Positions 26,898-38,439 of a stretch of 64,000 nt of DNA are shown here, piece after piece. Each line of letters opens with the position of its first letter. The first letter of the stretch is position 1. Source of the DNA: Actinernus sp. WN-2022. Taxonomy: Eukaryota > Cnidaria > Anthozoa > Actiniaria > Actinernidae. The stretch spans positions 147,409,745 to 147,473,744 of the forward strand of contig JAOWCC010001589.1 of the NCBI GenBank assembly GCA_030867875.1. Direction: 5' to 3'. A program made the position numbers and the translations under genes. Below the pieces are notes generated by a model. It did not search any database and had not been told where the DNA came from. It saw only the letters and a program-made list of their open reading frames with translations.

Positions 26898-27120
26898 TCT
26901 GACTAATTTGTCTTCAGGAAGAAGCTGTTCCTATGTATTAAAGAATACAGTTACAATGAATGAATCATCTGACTCAGCACCAATATCAAGGAGGTACCTC
27001 GTCCCTATTTAAAATGTTAACAGTAACATTTTTAATAGAAAAATGTATTCTAGACAAGGGATCATTAAGTAAACAAACAAACCCGTTAATAATAAAACAA
27101 AATTATCAGTGTGACCCGAC
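26898..27120. other. upstream region of the zinc-finger gene
   Basis: Short AT-rich stretch. Upstream exons or a promoter could lie here but none is clear. Confidence 0.3.
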
Positions 27121-27720
27121 ACGGGAAAATGTACCTTAACGAAAATCCGTTCGAACGGCAAAATAAACGGGCAACGAACGGCCAACGAACGCTTTAAAAA
27201 AACGTTCTAACGGTTTCTCAAAGCGTTCGAACGGTCTGTAAAAATATTCGAACGAACACGCTAATTTTTTGAACGATTTCCTGCAGCCGTTCGAACGGCT
27301 TCATGTAAGCGTTCGAACGGTCTGATTTAAAACTCGAACGGTTTGTCCTGAACGTTCGAACGGATTGCCCTGAACGTTCGAACGGATTGCCCTAAACGTT
27401 CGAACGGATTGCCCTAAACATTCGAACAATTCTACATAAGCATTCAAACGCTTTCGAATAGATGGTTTGCACTCAATCCCCAGAGATTCAAATGTCAAAG
27501 GGCATGGCGGCCATGTTGGTGTACAGAACAAAAGAAGCTAACGAGGAATCTATTGTTACCTTACACCAACATGGCGCCTATGACGTCACGTGCAAAGGGT
27601 CTATTGATAGTGTAATGTTTAAATGCCTACCGAACGTCTTCGTGAAAGCTCTAAATTGAGCATTCAACGTCTGTGCGAAAATGCGTTCGAATCGCCAAAT
27701 AAACGGGCAATGAACAATTA
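27121..27720. repeat. GTTCGAACG palindromic repeat region, copy 1a
   Basis: Many copies of CGTTCGAACGGNTT at ~20-30 nt spacing occupy 27,130-27,430. A hairpin with CCATGTTGGTGTACAGAACA and its complement follows at about 27,500-27,590. The same two blocks occur in reverse order and orientation at 45,990-46,400. Confidence 0.65.
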
Positions 27721-27828
27721 ACATCACAAAGTGATGAAAAGTTCGATGTGCTTCGTGCGATCTAACGCTAAATTAACAGACAAAAATTGAAACTGAATAT
27801 CTAAAAGTATGGACTCAAATCATTAAAT
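27721..27828. other. junction between repeat families
   Basis: Short AT-rich linker between the GTTCGAACG block and the next repeat; no gene. Confidence 0.3.
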
Positions 27829-28005
27829 AACAAGAGACCCCCTGGGCTTTCACTCGGGCCACATGAGATTGAAGATGAAATACACTTTCATTTGAAATCC
27901 TCTTAGTAATAACCAAAGGGAAGAATTATTAGCTGAATTTAGCAGTCTTTAGGAGTGGCCGGTAGCGCGGTGACTTTCAATCTCTGCTCCCCTAGTATAT
28001 ACATT
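27829..28005 (+). repeat. short interspersed repeat AACAAGAGACCCCCTGGGC, copy 1
   Basis: A ~175-nt unit running from AACAAGAGACCCCCTGGGCT to CTGCTCCCCTAGTATATA. A reverse-complement copy lies at 38,263-38,433. It appears to interrupt the GTTCGAACG element (27,121-27,720 versus 29,805-30,400). Confidence 0.6.
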
Positions 28006-28418
28006 GTATGTAATTTAATATTTGTTTTTCTCGTATGTTGACCTTTTAATTTAAACACTACTTATTCGTTTAACACACTGCATTTGAGCAGGCATATATT
28101 CATTGTTTTGAACCCGAGAATTAACCGCACTACCGTACTTCATGGTCCATTTCTTTAGTAGTGGGTTGTCAGTCAGGTGATGGTAAACTCTTTTCATTTA
28201 GCACAGAAAATGTATTCTGATGAATAGGGATCGGGTTGTCATGTAAGAAAGATGGCTCTTGGACAAACTGACAAGCTTCAGTAGGTTGGGTAGTATCGGA
28301 ACACTGGAGACCTTGGTCTTTCATTGTCTTCTTTTTTGTATTCTTGATAAAAAAAATTAAGTTTGAAAGTCGGATCTCAGCTTTATTATATCCGCTTTCA
28401 ACTCGCCATTTTCAACTT
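28006..28418. other. host DNA without recognised genes
   Basis: Nothing supported beyond short ORFs. Confidence 0.3.
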
Positions 28419-28848
28419 CTAGGTCAATAATATATTCGTGATGACAGCATCTTGTTTGTCTTCCAAATGACTGAGTTTGGTTACTTGATTCGTGTTTTGA
28501 TGTGACGAGAGTAAGAATTCATTACGCATATCAGTTAGGTCAGCCTCCATGTTACAAATCAAGGTCGTTAAAGCAGCGAGAGAGTTCTTATTGCGGGCTA
28601 ACAATCCTCGTGAAGAATCTAAAGAATTCCGTCTCTTCCGGTTTGAATTTGACACATGTGTATGTTGCTTTTGGAGTTTCAAGGATATGTTGATCCAAAA
28701 CTACAGGCTCTTGGGGTTTTTCATTGACTTGTGAACTTGCAGGCTCTGTAATTTGTTTTGTTTTCTTAGTATAACATAAAGTGTTGAACATGTTCATTTT
28801 CTCAAGCATGTCGCGTGTGACCTCATTCATTAAGTTCTCTACTTTCAT
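28419..28848 (-). pseudogene. helical ORF pair, frameshifted, unrecognised
   Basis: Two overlapping minus-strand ORFs, 28,848-28,588 (MKVENLMNEVTRDMLEKMNM) and 28,682-28,419 (with SLAALTTLICNMEADLTDMR), look like consecutive parts of one helical protein in different frames. A spliced host exon pair or a decayed retrocopy is possible. No family was recognised. Confidence 0.25.
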
Positions 28849-29414
28849 CTGTAATCTGGGAAACTCAATCTTTGCCCATGCCTTGGCACATAATTATTCC
28901 TGTTGTTAAGTAGACGTGGATGATTATAAGTAAAATCCTTCGACAGCTTGTACCGTTTCCGCTAGGTCAATAGGGAGCTTCAGATTCGAGTACGAGTACG
29001 ACTTTTCACAATCGACGAAGAGTTTAAAAAGATATATGAACAAACACATACTCTTAGTAGCTTGTTCTCGTGTCTGCAGCATTGCTTGGCAGAAATGAAA
29101 GATTTGTACTTTCTTGCGACAGAGATATTTTGAGTCTAAAAGTCGTACTCGTAGTGAAAGTCGTATTCGTACTCGAATCTAAAGCTCCCTAATATCATCG
29201 CTGGCACGAAATAACTTGATCTCAATACTCTCTCATCCAACTTACGGTAAATTTAAATCACTGACAGTTTTTAAGAGACTCATAATATTGGTCTTGAAGT
29301 GCCTTCACCCAAAATAAGATGTTCTCCTCGGATGTTTTAAATGCAGCACAGCGAGCCGATGGCTTATAAATTTAATATCTATTTCTTCGAATATTAGCTT
29401 TCCGGATCCTGGCT

Positions 29415-29640
29415 TCAGGTCGTCGTACGTGTCGTATATAAAATCACTGCCCATCTGGGTAAAAAACGCGGTCCTTCGGCTCCGACAATAGCGCCAGTTG
29501 AAATATCCTGAGCCTGTTGGAAGGCTTTCGCACGACTGAAGTTAAATAAAACATTAAACTGGCTTACATTTGAGAGATGAGACTCCCAAGTTAGAGAGAA
29601 AGTTGCTTGCGGGTCCTCCGCCATCTTGCTTTACTGTATT
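29415..29640 (-). other. exon-like sequence carried in a repeat (copy 1)
   Basis: ATG near 29,624 opens MAEDPQATFSLTWESHLSNV, with a good donor (AAT|GTAAGC) after SHLSN. A diverged inverted copy lies at about 34,810-34,880 (minus/plus orientation reversed). The flanks share the GGCAGCCCGAGT hairpin sequence. It looks like a first exon captured by, or contributing to, a transposable element. Confidence 0.4.
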
Positions 29641-29804
29641 AAATTATGTAAATAAATTAACCTGGCGATTGTTGCGTGACCAGCACAGTGCAATCTGATT
29701 GGTGTGAATTTTAACGCATGCGCAGAAAGCTTGCTACACGGAATAAAAAAAAAGGAACGACTTGCATTTTAAGACTCGGTGCTGCCACAGGCAGCCCGAG
29801 TAAA
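29641..29804. repeat. repeat flank with GCTGCC-GGCAGC hairpin
   Basis: The segment to about 29,804 is reverse-complementary to 34,620-34,810, including the hairpin at about 29,770-29,800. Confidence 0.5.
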
Positions 29805-30400
29805 AAGAACTCCAGAATGTTCTGTTTAGTAGACGTTATCATTTGCCAGCAAAGCTTTGTGGTGATTTAAACTACAATGCAATAAAGTCACACTTCCCGC
29901 GAAGTTCGCTTCAATTGAAAACATACACAATTACTTCAACAAAAATTCTGAAGGATTGACAGATCTGAGTTACAGAAACTACAGAAGCTAAAGCTTATCA
30001 GATGTGACTAAAAACATCAAACCAGCGTTGGGACGGTGTTTCGTAACGCAATCCTGTCTTTCGGTGACAGAATGCACAAATGCCAAGATTACCGTTAGAA
30101 CGTTTTTAGTCCTTCGTGAAAGCTCCAGAGGCTTTGATTGAGTAACGGATTGAGTGCATCGTTCGAACGGATTGCCTGTATCGTTCGAACAAATTCTTTG
30201 TGTCGTTCGATCGGATTGCTTGTATCGTTCGAATGGCCAAGTGATATGTTAGAACGGATTGAGTGGACCGTTTAAACGATTTTTACCAAACGTTCGAACG
30301 GGCTAGGAAAAAATCCAAACGGTTTCGTAAAACGTTCGAACGATTTACAAAATCGTTTAAACGGTTTGAGCGAACGGACACCGAACGGTCTCTGAACGAC
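29805..30400. repeat. GTTCGAACG palindromic repeat region, copy 1b
   Basis: 29,805-30,080 is reverse-complementary to about 45,270-45,660. 30,140-30,400 again holds many CGTTCGAACG palindromes. With 27,121-27,720 it appears to be one element split by about 2 kb of later insertions. Confidence 0.6.
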
Positions 30401-31599
30401 TTGTTAGGCCATTTGTTTTTCACACGAAGGTACGTTTTCCGGTGTGTGGTCATTAAACTGATGAACAGTAAATTTCTTGGCCAAACATGTAAAGGGTGAA
30501 GTACACTTCCAAGAGGCAAGCTTCTTTAACCCTTTGACTCCCAACCGCACATATAGGCGCGCTCCCATATATGGTGAACACGTTACTATAGAAATGGACA
30601 CAAGAGGGACATTGATGATCCAGGCTCCCTCGGTTTGATTTTGAATGTATAAAGAGCATTTTACATTTCTCCGCCATTTTGAGTTTTTAGATGCTTTTCT
30701 CACTATTTTATGAACTAGTATTCCATTTCAACTAATTGGGGCTTTAAACATGGTGGCAAGGTTTTACTATCTTGAAGAAATTCGGAGTAAAACAACGATA
30801 ACTCACTTGGAAGTAGTTCGGAGAAATAAAGTGACGAAGATCAAGACATTGATGTGGCATAAAACTGTAAATTCAAATTCTAGTGACAATTTCTCCCACC
30901 AAAGGACGCCATCAAGTTGTACGCCTCGTATTCGTCCTCGGGTACAGAACCAGAGGAAAAGAATTCGGGAATTAGAGCTTGGATAGAACTGAGGAGAGTC
31001 GGATGAGTTTGTTCAAGTAGATTATCCAGTGGTTACAGGACCAGAGGATGGGCCTACGCATGACTTTGATGTTGACAGTGAGCCAATTGTGTTATATGAC
31101 ATTTGATCAATCGCATCTTATACTCGATATATTGTACACAGTCATTGATTTAGCTTGAATATTTTAATCTTTTAATATATTTCTATATCATGAGTTGGTT
31201 TAGACAAGCGTACAATGTCTAATTCACATTTGGATTGCAGTATCAATATTTTTTGCAGCATAAATTAAAAGTAGAAAAAAAACTTGTTGTTCTCTCTTTT
31301 GTCAGCCATTTTTAATGCATACAAATGTAACTTTGCTAGTTAATAATTAACCACACGAATAATATGTATTTGTAATCGGCAACTATTCTAGTTATAGAAA
31401 ATGTATGGTTATGTAGCCTTAAAATTAAAGAAACAACCTTTTTGAACGTGTTTTGGAAGGTACGTGATTTTTTTAAAAATTCCCCAAAAAGTTGGGTCTT
31501 AAATAACATTATCATTGGCACATTTCGTTTTGTTTAATTTTTAGGTCAACATTGGGCATGCATGATGGAGCCTAATGTTATACTGTTAGCGGGGACTTT
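30401..31599. other. host DNA with an unrecognised 78-aa ORF
   Basis: An ORF at 30,750-30,986 on the plus strand (MVARFYYLEEIRSKTTITHL, basic) has no recognised family. The rest is AT-rich. Confidence 0.25.
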
Positions 31600-31869
31600 G
31601 TGGCTGGCTACGTGGTGGCCTCAACTGCAATCGCAAAATACAACTCAAGGCTCAGATCTAATTCATGGCTCGATCTGTATTCTTTACATAATATTGTTTT
31701 AGCTGGTCAACATATTCCATCTCAACACAAGGTTAACACTTCCAAGGGATTGGTTCATCGATTTACGAGTGGATTACCTGTCAATGACATTCCTTCAAGG
31801 ATATATTTACACTTTCTTGGCTTTCAACGTGTTTTAAATGCAATAAACTTGCATTATCCAAATCGATGA
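31600..31869 (+). other. unrecognised 89-aa ORF
   Basis: The open frame MAGYVVASTAIAKYNSRLRS runs to 31,869 in otherwise non-coding DNA. No family and no clear splice or promoter signals. It may be chance. Confidence 0.2.
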
Positions 31870-32408
31870 AACATGGATTGGTTTGGTTTGCCTAATTATT
31901 TACAGTAGACCTCTCTGTACATGTGGATATTGCAAGAAACCCTGATGACTAGTACAGGCAATCTATCCTGTCGCCCAGGTGCTCCTAGCACGTGTTCAGG
32001 CAGAGTGGAAGCGAAGAAGGAGATGTAGGAGGGAGGAAGGGAGTAAAAGGAATGAATGTAGACTGCTCGCAAGTCCCTTTTACTGTGCAATTATTTTAGA
32101 ATGGCTAAACACGGTTCCAGATGGCTAACGATGGCTTGACATAGTACGCAAGTGCCGATTCTTTTGTAAGTTTTGTACCGATCGTTGAATTGCCCATCAG
32201 CCCAGCAATGGGAAATACCATTGATCAGTTTTTGCAGATCTGTCAGCGGCTCATCAAAATGACACGAGACAGTAAAACAATCACAGTCGAGTGTAAAGCT
32301 ATGTCGTTCATGTAAGTGAAACAGTTTAATACTAGAGATTGCTGCCCTTAAATGAGCTTTTACGTAGATCGCCTGGCTTAAAACACTATTTGCAGCAACC
32401 TGTTCATC
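31870..32408. other. host DNA without recognised genes
   Basis: I see nothing supported. Confidence 0.3.
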
Positions 32409-32875
32409 CTTAAAGTGCTTATAAGCCCTAGCCAGTTATCTTTGATATCGATTGTACATGAAGTGGATAGTCTAACGGTATAATATTTCTTGATTTGGGT
32501 GTTGCGTCTACGAGATATAAAGGTTTATATTTCCAATATGCTAATGATGTGATGTCATCACCGACATTTGCTGAATTTCTTTGTGCTTGTGAATTAAGCT
32601 ATTTTCTAATTTAGAATATTTTTTTTGTAAAATCACTTTGATAAGCTTCAAATATAACTTAGAATTTAAAAATAGGTAATTTGTCTCTACCAGCATGCTT
32701 TTGTATAATAAGTGATGTCGGTGATGACATCACATCATTAGCATATTGGAAATCTAAACCGTTATATCTCGTAGACGCAAAACCCAAATCAAGAAACATT
32801 CTACCGTTGGACTATCCACGTCATGTACAATCGATATCAAAGATAACTGGCTAGGGCTTATATGCACTTTAAGCA
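32409..32875. mobile_element. TTAA-bounded MITE (copy 1)
   Basis: The outer end TTAAAGTGCTTATAAGCCCT mirrors the right end AGGGCTTATATGCACTTTAA. The two arms pair for roughly 160 nt including the internal GATGTGATGTCATCACCGAC segment. TTAA at both ends points to a piggyBac-type non-autonomous element. Confidence 0.7.
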
Positions 32876-33520
32876 CTCCATGCTTGGTTTAAACTTTGCA
32901 TCAAACTGTCAATAACGTGAACGCTATTTGTGCAAGATTTCGCCGAGTTCATCAACAATAATCAGTTACCACTGTTGTTGTTTAAATTAGCGGCACATAT
33001 CGACTTTCGCTTTGATTCTTGATCTTGAATATTCTTCCCGGTTTCTTAGACAAGTTAAAAATGTTGAGACATACAAATTAAATTTGAACGAAACGTTCCA
33101 GTTATAAATATTGTTAACAGTGATTTTGAAAGTCTGCAATTATCAAATAAACCAAATAATACAGATACAGGGTGGTCTCCTTTTATTCTGAACTGTTTTT
33201 AGCAGTTTCAGTCAGCTACTGCACTGCTGCTCCAATAATAAAATATAAAATTGAGTGGCGAAAACTGAGAGACTGATCCACGTGTTCCGAGGGAGTACGT
33301 AGCTCACAACTAAAGTGCATATTATTATAAGCTCAGGCTAATAAATTATGCTTTTTTTAAGCAAAAGGTAGAGAAAAATGCTGAAATTTCGCAATACAAA
33401 TGTTTTCATTTCTTTTTTTTAGTGACTAAACTTTGAAATGTAGAACAATTTCCGCGCACCTTCGGGGACTGGGAAGAGAATAAAACGTGACGTCATCAAC
33501 ATAACTCATTTCTTCGCGGC
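32876..33520. other. host DNA without recognised genes
   Basis: Nothing supported. Confidence 0.3.
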
Positions 33521-34119
33521 TTTAAAGTGCCACTACGACGAAAATTTACCATTTCGATTTGCCACTTTTTCAGTGTCTATAGGTCAATCAGTATTAGAAA
33601 TATCCGAAATAGTAAAAATATTCCCAAATGGGCATCCTAAACCACAAATTTTAGGAGTTTACCGGTAAAATCCTGTCCGCCATTGCTGGAAGCCGTGCCC
33701 TTTCTTCAGCTTTAAACAAAGGTTTATTCACCGGAAGTGATGTCATACACTTTACACGACAACCTCGTGGCGCGAAATAGCGTGCATAAAAAAGTAGCCA
33801 ATCTCGCAAAGATAAATATAACTTTCTTCTTATGTACGTGAAGACATTTTTAGTAGAAATATGCCTCCAGGCGTTGTGTTCTGCAGGCGAGCGTTAAGTG
33901 TATGACATCATTTCCGGTGAATAAACCTTTGTTTAAAGCTGAACAAAGGGCACGGCTTCCAGTAATGGCGGACGTGTAGATTCAATATTCGGAGCTAAAA
34001 AAATAAGACTTCCTGTCGTTGTATCGAAAAACAATTTGAACTGGTAATAATATATGAACTCTACTTTATGAACATGCAAAAACATTGATATGTCAAAATT
34101 TGATCGTAGGGGCACTTTA
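33521..34119. mobile_element. TTAA-bounded MITE (related family)
   Basis: The ends TTTAAAGTGCCACTACGA and TCGTAGGGGCACTTTAAA are mirrored. Inner arms (CCGCCATTGCTGGAAGCCGT and its complement near 33,960) also pair. No ORF. It shares the TTAAAGTGC end with 32,409-32,875 and 51,232-51,640. Confidence 0.65.
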
Positions 34120-34220
34120 AAACGTTGGCTTATTTGCAAAATAATTGAATAGATAACCGAGAAAGATGATAATATCGCGCTAAACGTTTCGGAGAGCTTA
34201 ATTCGGCAAAGCTTTTCATG

Positions 34221-34378
34221 CAATAGAGGTTTTGCACCACCACGTGATGGCAGCCATGTTGGTGGCCAGAACAATAGAATGTTATTCCTTTGAGATTTAA
34301 TTTTTCACATGATTGAACAAATCTCATTGTTCTGGCCACCAACATGGCTGCCATCACGTGGTGGTGCAAAACCTCTAC
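34221..34378. repeat. near-perfect 53-nt hairpin
   Basis: 34,221-34,275 and 34,325-34,378 are reverse complements (GAGGTTTTGCACCACCACGT at the outer end) around a 49-nt loop. It contains the CCATGTTGGTG word shared with the GTTCGAACG family hairpin. Confidence 0.65.
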
Positions 34379-34579
34379 AGCGCATCGAGCGTGCTCTGTT
34401 GATGACGCAAACTAGACCCAGTCCCAATTTTGTAAAACACTCTAGCGTGCTTGATTTTCGTCCACAGGTAACCCAAGACACGTTTTTGAGCAACTTTGTA
34501 CGGCCAATACAGCATGAGAAATACATCAAATCAACTTTTTATTCAGGAATCCTTTTGTCTATGGTCTCTTCGTAAGAAA

Positions 34580-34960
34580 TATAATTAGCCAGGGCTTATA
34601 TGCACTTTAAGGACATACTAATTACTCGGGCTGCCTTTGGCAGCACTGAGTCTTAAAATGCAAGCCGTTATTATTATTAATTTTTTTGTTGGGTGTCGCA
34701 AAATTTCTGCGCATGCGTTAAAGGTCAAGTTCACACCAATCAGATTGCACTGTACTGGTGACGCAACATTCGCCAGGTTAATTTATTTACATAATTTAAT
34801 ACAGTAAATCAAGATGGTGGAGGACCCGCGAGGAACTTTCTCTCTAAGTTGGAGTCCCATCTCTCAAATGTAAGCACTTTAATGTTTTATTTAACTTCAC
34901 TCGTGCGAAACCCTTCCAACAGGCTCAGGATACTTGTTATTTATTTATGCTGAACCCGAG
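34580..34960. repeat. MITE end fragment and inverted copy of the exon-bearing repeat
   Basis: GGGCTTATATGCACTTTAAG at about 34,588-34,607 matches the right end of the 32,409-32,875 MITE. 34,620-34,930 is the reverse complement of 29,520-29,804, with a diverged ATG exon (MVEDPRGTFSLSW) and its GTAAGC donor. Confidence 0.55.
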
Positions 34961-36606
34961 TGAATGTGCGAGCGAAAAATATGCTTGGCTTGCTCACTGC
35001 ATTGAATTATGCTGTTCGGTTTGCCGATACCAAAACTGCAAATGATCAAGATGCTATAAATCATACCTGAAGGCTGAAGAGAAATACATGGATATGAATA
35101 TTTCAGAGTGAGTTGTGAAGAAGCTTTTTAAATACTACACGTGTGCATCGTGGTGGTTAAAGTCAAACATGGTCTGTTTTGTCGGCGCAGTGACGACACC
35201 AGCGAACTGAGTCAAATCAACCCACCATAATTTGTAAACAACCGGGTGAATTCTGTTGGCTTGCTCGCTGTACTGGATTCTGCTTTTCGCTGTACATACA
35301 GATACCGAAACTACAAACAGTAAGATGACCTGGCTGAAGAGAAACAAGGTCTGAGTTTTGTAGATACCCGTAATCGGCGTATCTTGTGTGAGTTGCGACA
35401 CTGTGTACATCTTGGTTATACAAATTAACGGATTCAAATTAACACTACATTCAGACAGAGAGTTAATCTATACCAACACTTTGATATGCCAAGGACTGGA
35501 ATATCAACACGGTACAAGGTGAGGGAAATTTAAAGTACTGACTTCATTGCTGTGTTCAATTAATCTACACTGAATTTCTAACGGACCTAAAACAAGGCTG
35601 ATCAAAGCCAGGACCCGGCTACCAACATTAACCATAAATTATTCTGGAACTAACAATGGCGCTCAATATTCTGCAACCAACCTTGTTCTCACTTGAAAAA
35701 TACCGGGAAACATAATGTGAATGATCTGAATCGAAGGAACTGCATGGGCTGTACTTTATACACATCTATATATAGTTTATGTTCCAGGAACTGGAATTCA
35801 GTTTATACACATCTGAATAGTAATATTTATTTATATGTAGTTTATATTAATCCCTTTATATATCCTGTAATATAGTGTCCCCAATTACAGCTAAATACTA
35901 TTGACACTCAAATAAAGTTCATGTACTGTATGTATGTAGCTACATACATGTAGCCTGCGTTGATTTGTGTTCTACACTAATTTTATACCCAGATGCATCC
36001 CCTTGTATATTAACATATAAGTCAAGACATCAAAATTTTCACATTAGTTAAAAAACAAGCACTTTTGATCAGGATTACATACACCGTCCACATCATTGCA
36101 GCAATTTCCAGCTTTTCAGACTGTTAACTACAGTGGCCTTTCTCTTTCAAAAATATGTTGAACGCACTTTGATAATCTATGATTACTTCTAGTAAATAAA
36201 TAAATATGAAGAGACAGGGTACAAACTCAGTCTTATTTTCTCTAGCATAATAGTTTTACTCGTAAAAAATGCATAAAAGCTAATATTTGCTGAGAAATAC
36301 GTCCTATCTCATCCAGAATGAAAGTAATACTGATCAGTCCTGGTTACAATATATTAACAACACCCCTCCCCCTGGGCAAATGTGCAGCAGCATTTGGCAG
36401 TTGTAGTTCATTATATATATCCATTATCACTTATCGCAAGAGCATGAGTAGTCAACCAGTATTATTCTCTGGCTATAATAATAACATTTATTTATGACAA
36501 ATACTATGCTAAAACTCCATGGACTACATTATTTTATTCAATGTCTCAGATGTATTTTTAATAGAATTCGATTAATTTTATCTGAACAAAATTTGGCCCA
36601 TCACAG
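34961..36606. other. AT-rich host DNA with diverged internal duplication
   Basis: Two similar stretches (about 34,995-35,140 and 35,255-35,420) share GGCTTGCTC-CTG and GATACC-AAACT words. There is no gene. Confidence 0.35.
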
Positions 36607-36900
36607 AACCAGTAAGCTCAGTGGTTAAGTGTCAGTCTGTTGTGCAGGAGGTAGTCGGAGTTCAAATCCAGGTAGGACCTTAAAATAACTGGGAGAACTG
36701 GTACTGCATGCCTTTGCTCTGACATCTGCAAATGGTTCTAAAAGCTTTGTGTCTTCTTGGATCACAATGTTAAACGGAAGACTGACACAGAAAACTTAAA
36801 TTGTAGGCCAACACTGAGAATGCAACCAAATCTCTGGTAGTGACCACCCTCCAGTGTAGTGGAATTATATAGTTGTATAGATATAGAGAGTAAATAAATG
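36607..36900 (+). mobile_element. tRNA-derived SINE
   Basis: An A-box-like TAAGCTCAGTGGTTAAGTG and a B-box-like GAGTTCAAATCC about 35 nt later form a pol III promoter. The body then contains CTTCTTGGATCACAATGTTA, similar to the conserved central domain of animal SINEs (Deu/Nin type). The tRNA part cannot fold into a clean cloverleaf, so it is a SINE and not a tRNA gene. Confidence 0.55.
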
Positions 36901-36948
36901 TGTCCCCAATTATAGCAATACCATGCTAAATACATTGACTCTCTCTTC

Positions 36949-37202
36949 TGTTAGTAGTAGTAGTAGTAGTAGTACTAGTTCCCTTGGTGCCACTATATAC
37001 ATTTTATATATTATAAATATACAGGCTAAATCCAGTAGATTACATACTACATAAAACATAATCATGACTGCTGCCTTAAAAAAATCTTTTTTGTTGTTGT
37101 TGTAAATGGATGGGTAAATAATGCATGTATCAAGGATCCATGGGAACCTTGTCAGAATTAATTGTTTGTTGCCCATTGGTGGGGGGGGGGGGGGGGGGGG
37201 TA
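36949..37202. repeat. AGT microsatellite and poly(G) tract
   Basis: (AGT)n at 36,949-36,975 and a ~20-nt G run at about 37,180-37,200. Confidence 0.7.
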
Positions 37203-38262
37203 GGGTGGTAAGCTCACTTTGGTCCATGGATTAGGAACCAAGGGGACCAACCTTGTATGAATTTTTACTATTTGTTGTGCCCTATACCAGGGGGTTTGAT
37301 TGGGCATTTGGACAAATCCGATACATGCATAACACTGCTGTGGTAGCTGCCAGTAAATATGCAAAGCTACTGATACAGTTCAAAACTTAATGCTAAATCA
37401 CTGGGAGGAAGTTAAAATGAACATTGCATGTGTTATTTTAAAGACTTCTTGTTGAGGTTGTACTAATGGCCTCTTGTTGTCATTACGAGACAAGGAGATA
37501 TAGATTGATGAGTCATTGTCAGAAATCTATTCCCGGACATAACATTAGGCAATCTGTCAATGGTAAAACTGTTGACAGTTTGGGTCAGGTCAACTACACA
37601 GCTAAGGCATGTTTTACAACAATAACCTAGCTATAGAGAGAGTCTACTGGATTAAGATACTGTTACATGTCTGTTAATATGGGGAAAACGGAAGAATCCT
37701 TCATTTAGCTTGATAACCAGAGTGGAGAGGAACGGGTAGTGAAATCTCACTCCTCCCTATTTTTTTTCCGACATTTCTCCCTCCTCCCTAGCGAGTTTTA
37801 AAATTTCTCTCTAGAGCATGTATGTAGATCCCATTTTCTCCCTCTTCCCTGTATCCTAAATTCTTCCTCCCTAGTTTTTCTGGTTTTTATTTTGCCAATT
37901 CTCCCTCCTCCCTGTTCTGTTCCTCCACCCTCCATACAAGTCATACAAACACACGTTTTTTTTTGCCAACTACATTATATATGCAAATATATAAATGACG
38001 TCGTGTTTACAAACAGTAGTATCGCTATAGCAAGAACAGCACACAAATTGACATACAGAGCTAGCTCCATCACAGGATGGACACGATATAACTTATAATA
38101 TGGTACAAATATAAACATACATTTGAGACAATCGGAACCTGCAGTATAACAGAACAGAAGACTAAATTGTAAATGTGTGTTACTTGAATAAGTAGTGTTT
38201 AAATAAAATGTCAACTTCTTTAATTTACATACGAGAAAAACAAAAATATTAAATTACATATA
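37203..38262. other. host DNA, locally CT-rich, no recognised genes
   Basis: A TCTCCCTCCTCCCT-rich stretch occurs at 37,750-37,930. Nothing else is supported. Confidence 0.3.
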
Positions 38263-38433
38263 TACTAGGGGAGCAGAGAATGAAAGTCACTGCGCTACCG
38301 GCCACTCCTAAAGACTTCTAAATTCAGCTAATAATTCTTCCCTTTGGTTATTACTAAGAGGATTTCAAATGAAAGTGTATTTCTTCTTCAATCTCATGTG
38401 GCCCGAGTGGAAGCCCAGAGGGGCTCTTGTTTA
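38263..38433 (-). repeat. short interspersed repeat, copy 2 (reverse)
   Basis: Reverse complement of 27,829-28,005, ending GAGGGGCTCTTGTTT on the plus strand. Confidence 0.6.
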
Positions 38434-38439
38434 TACTTA

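Noticed and set aside
27130..27430. CRISPR-like palindromic repeats
   Set aside because: Irregular spacing, degenerate units, no cas genes, eukaryotic context.
36607..36680. tRNA gene
   Set aside because: A- and B-box-like sequences but no clean cloverleaf, and a SINE body follows.
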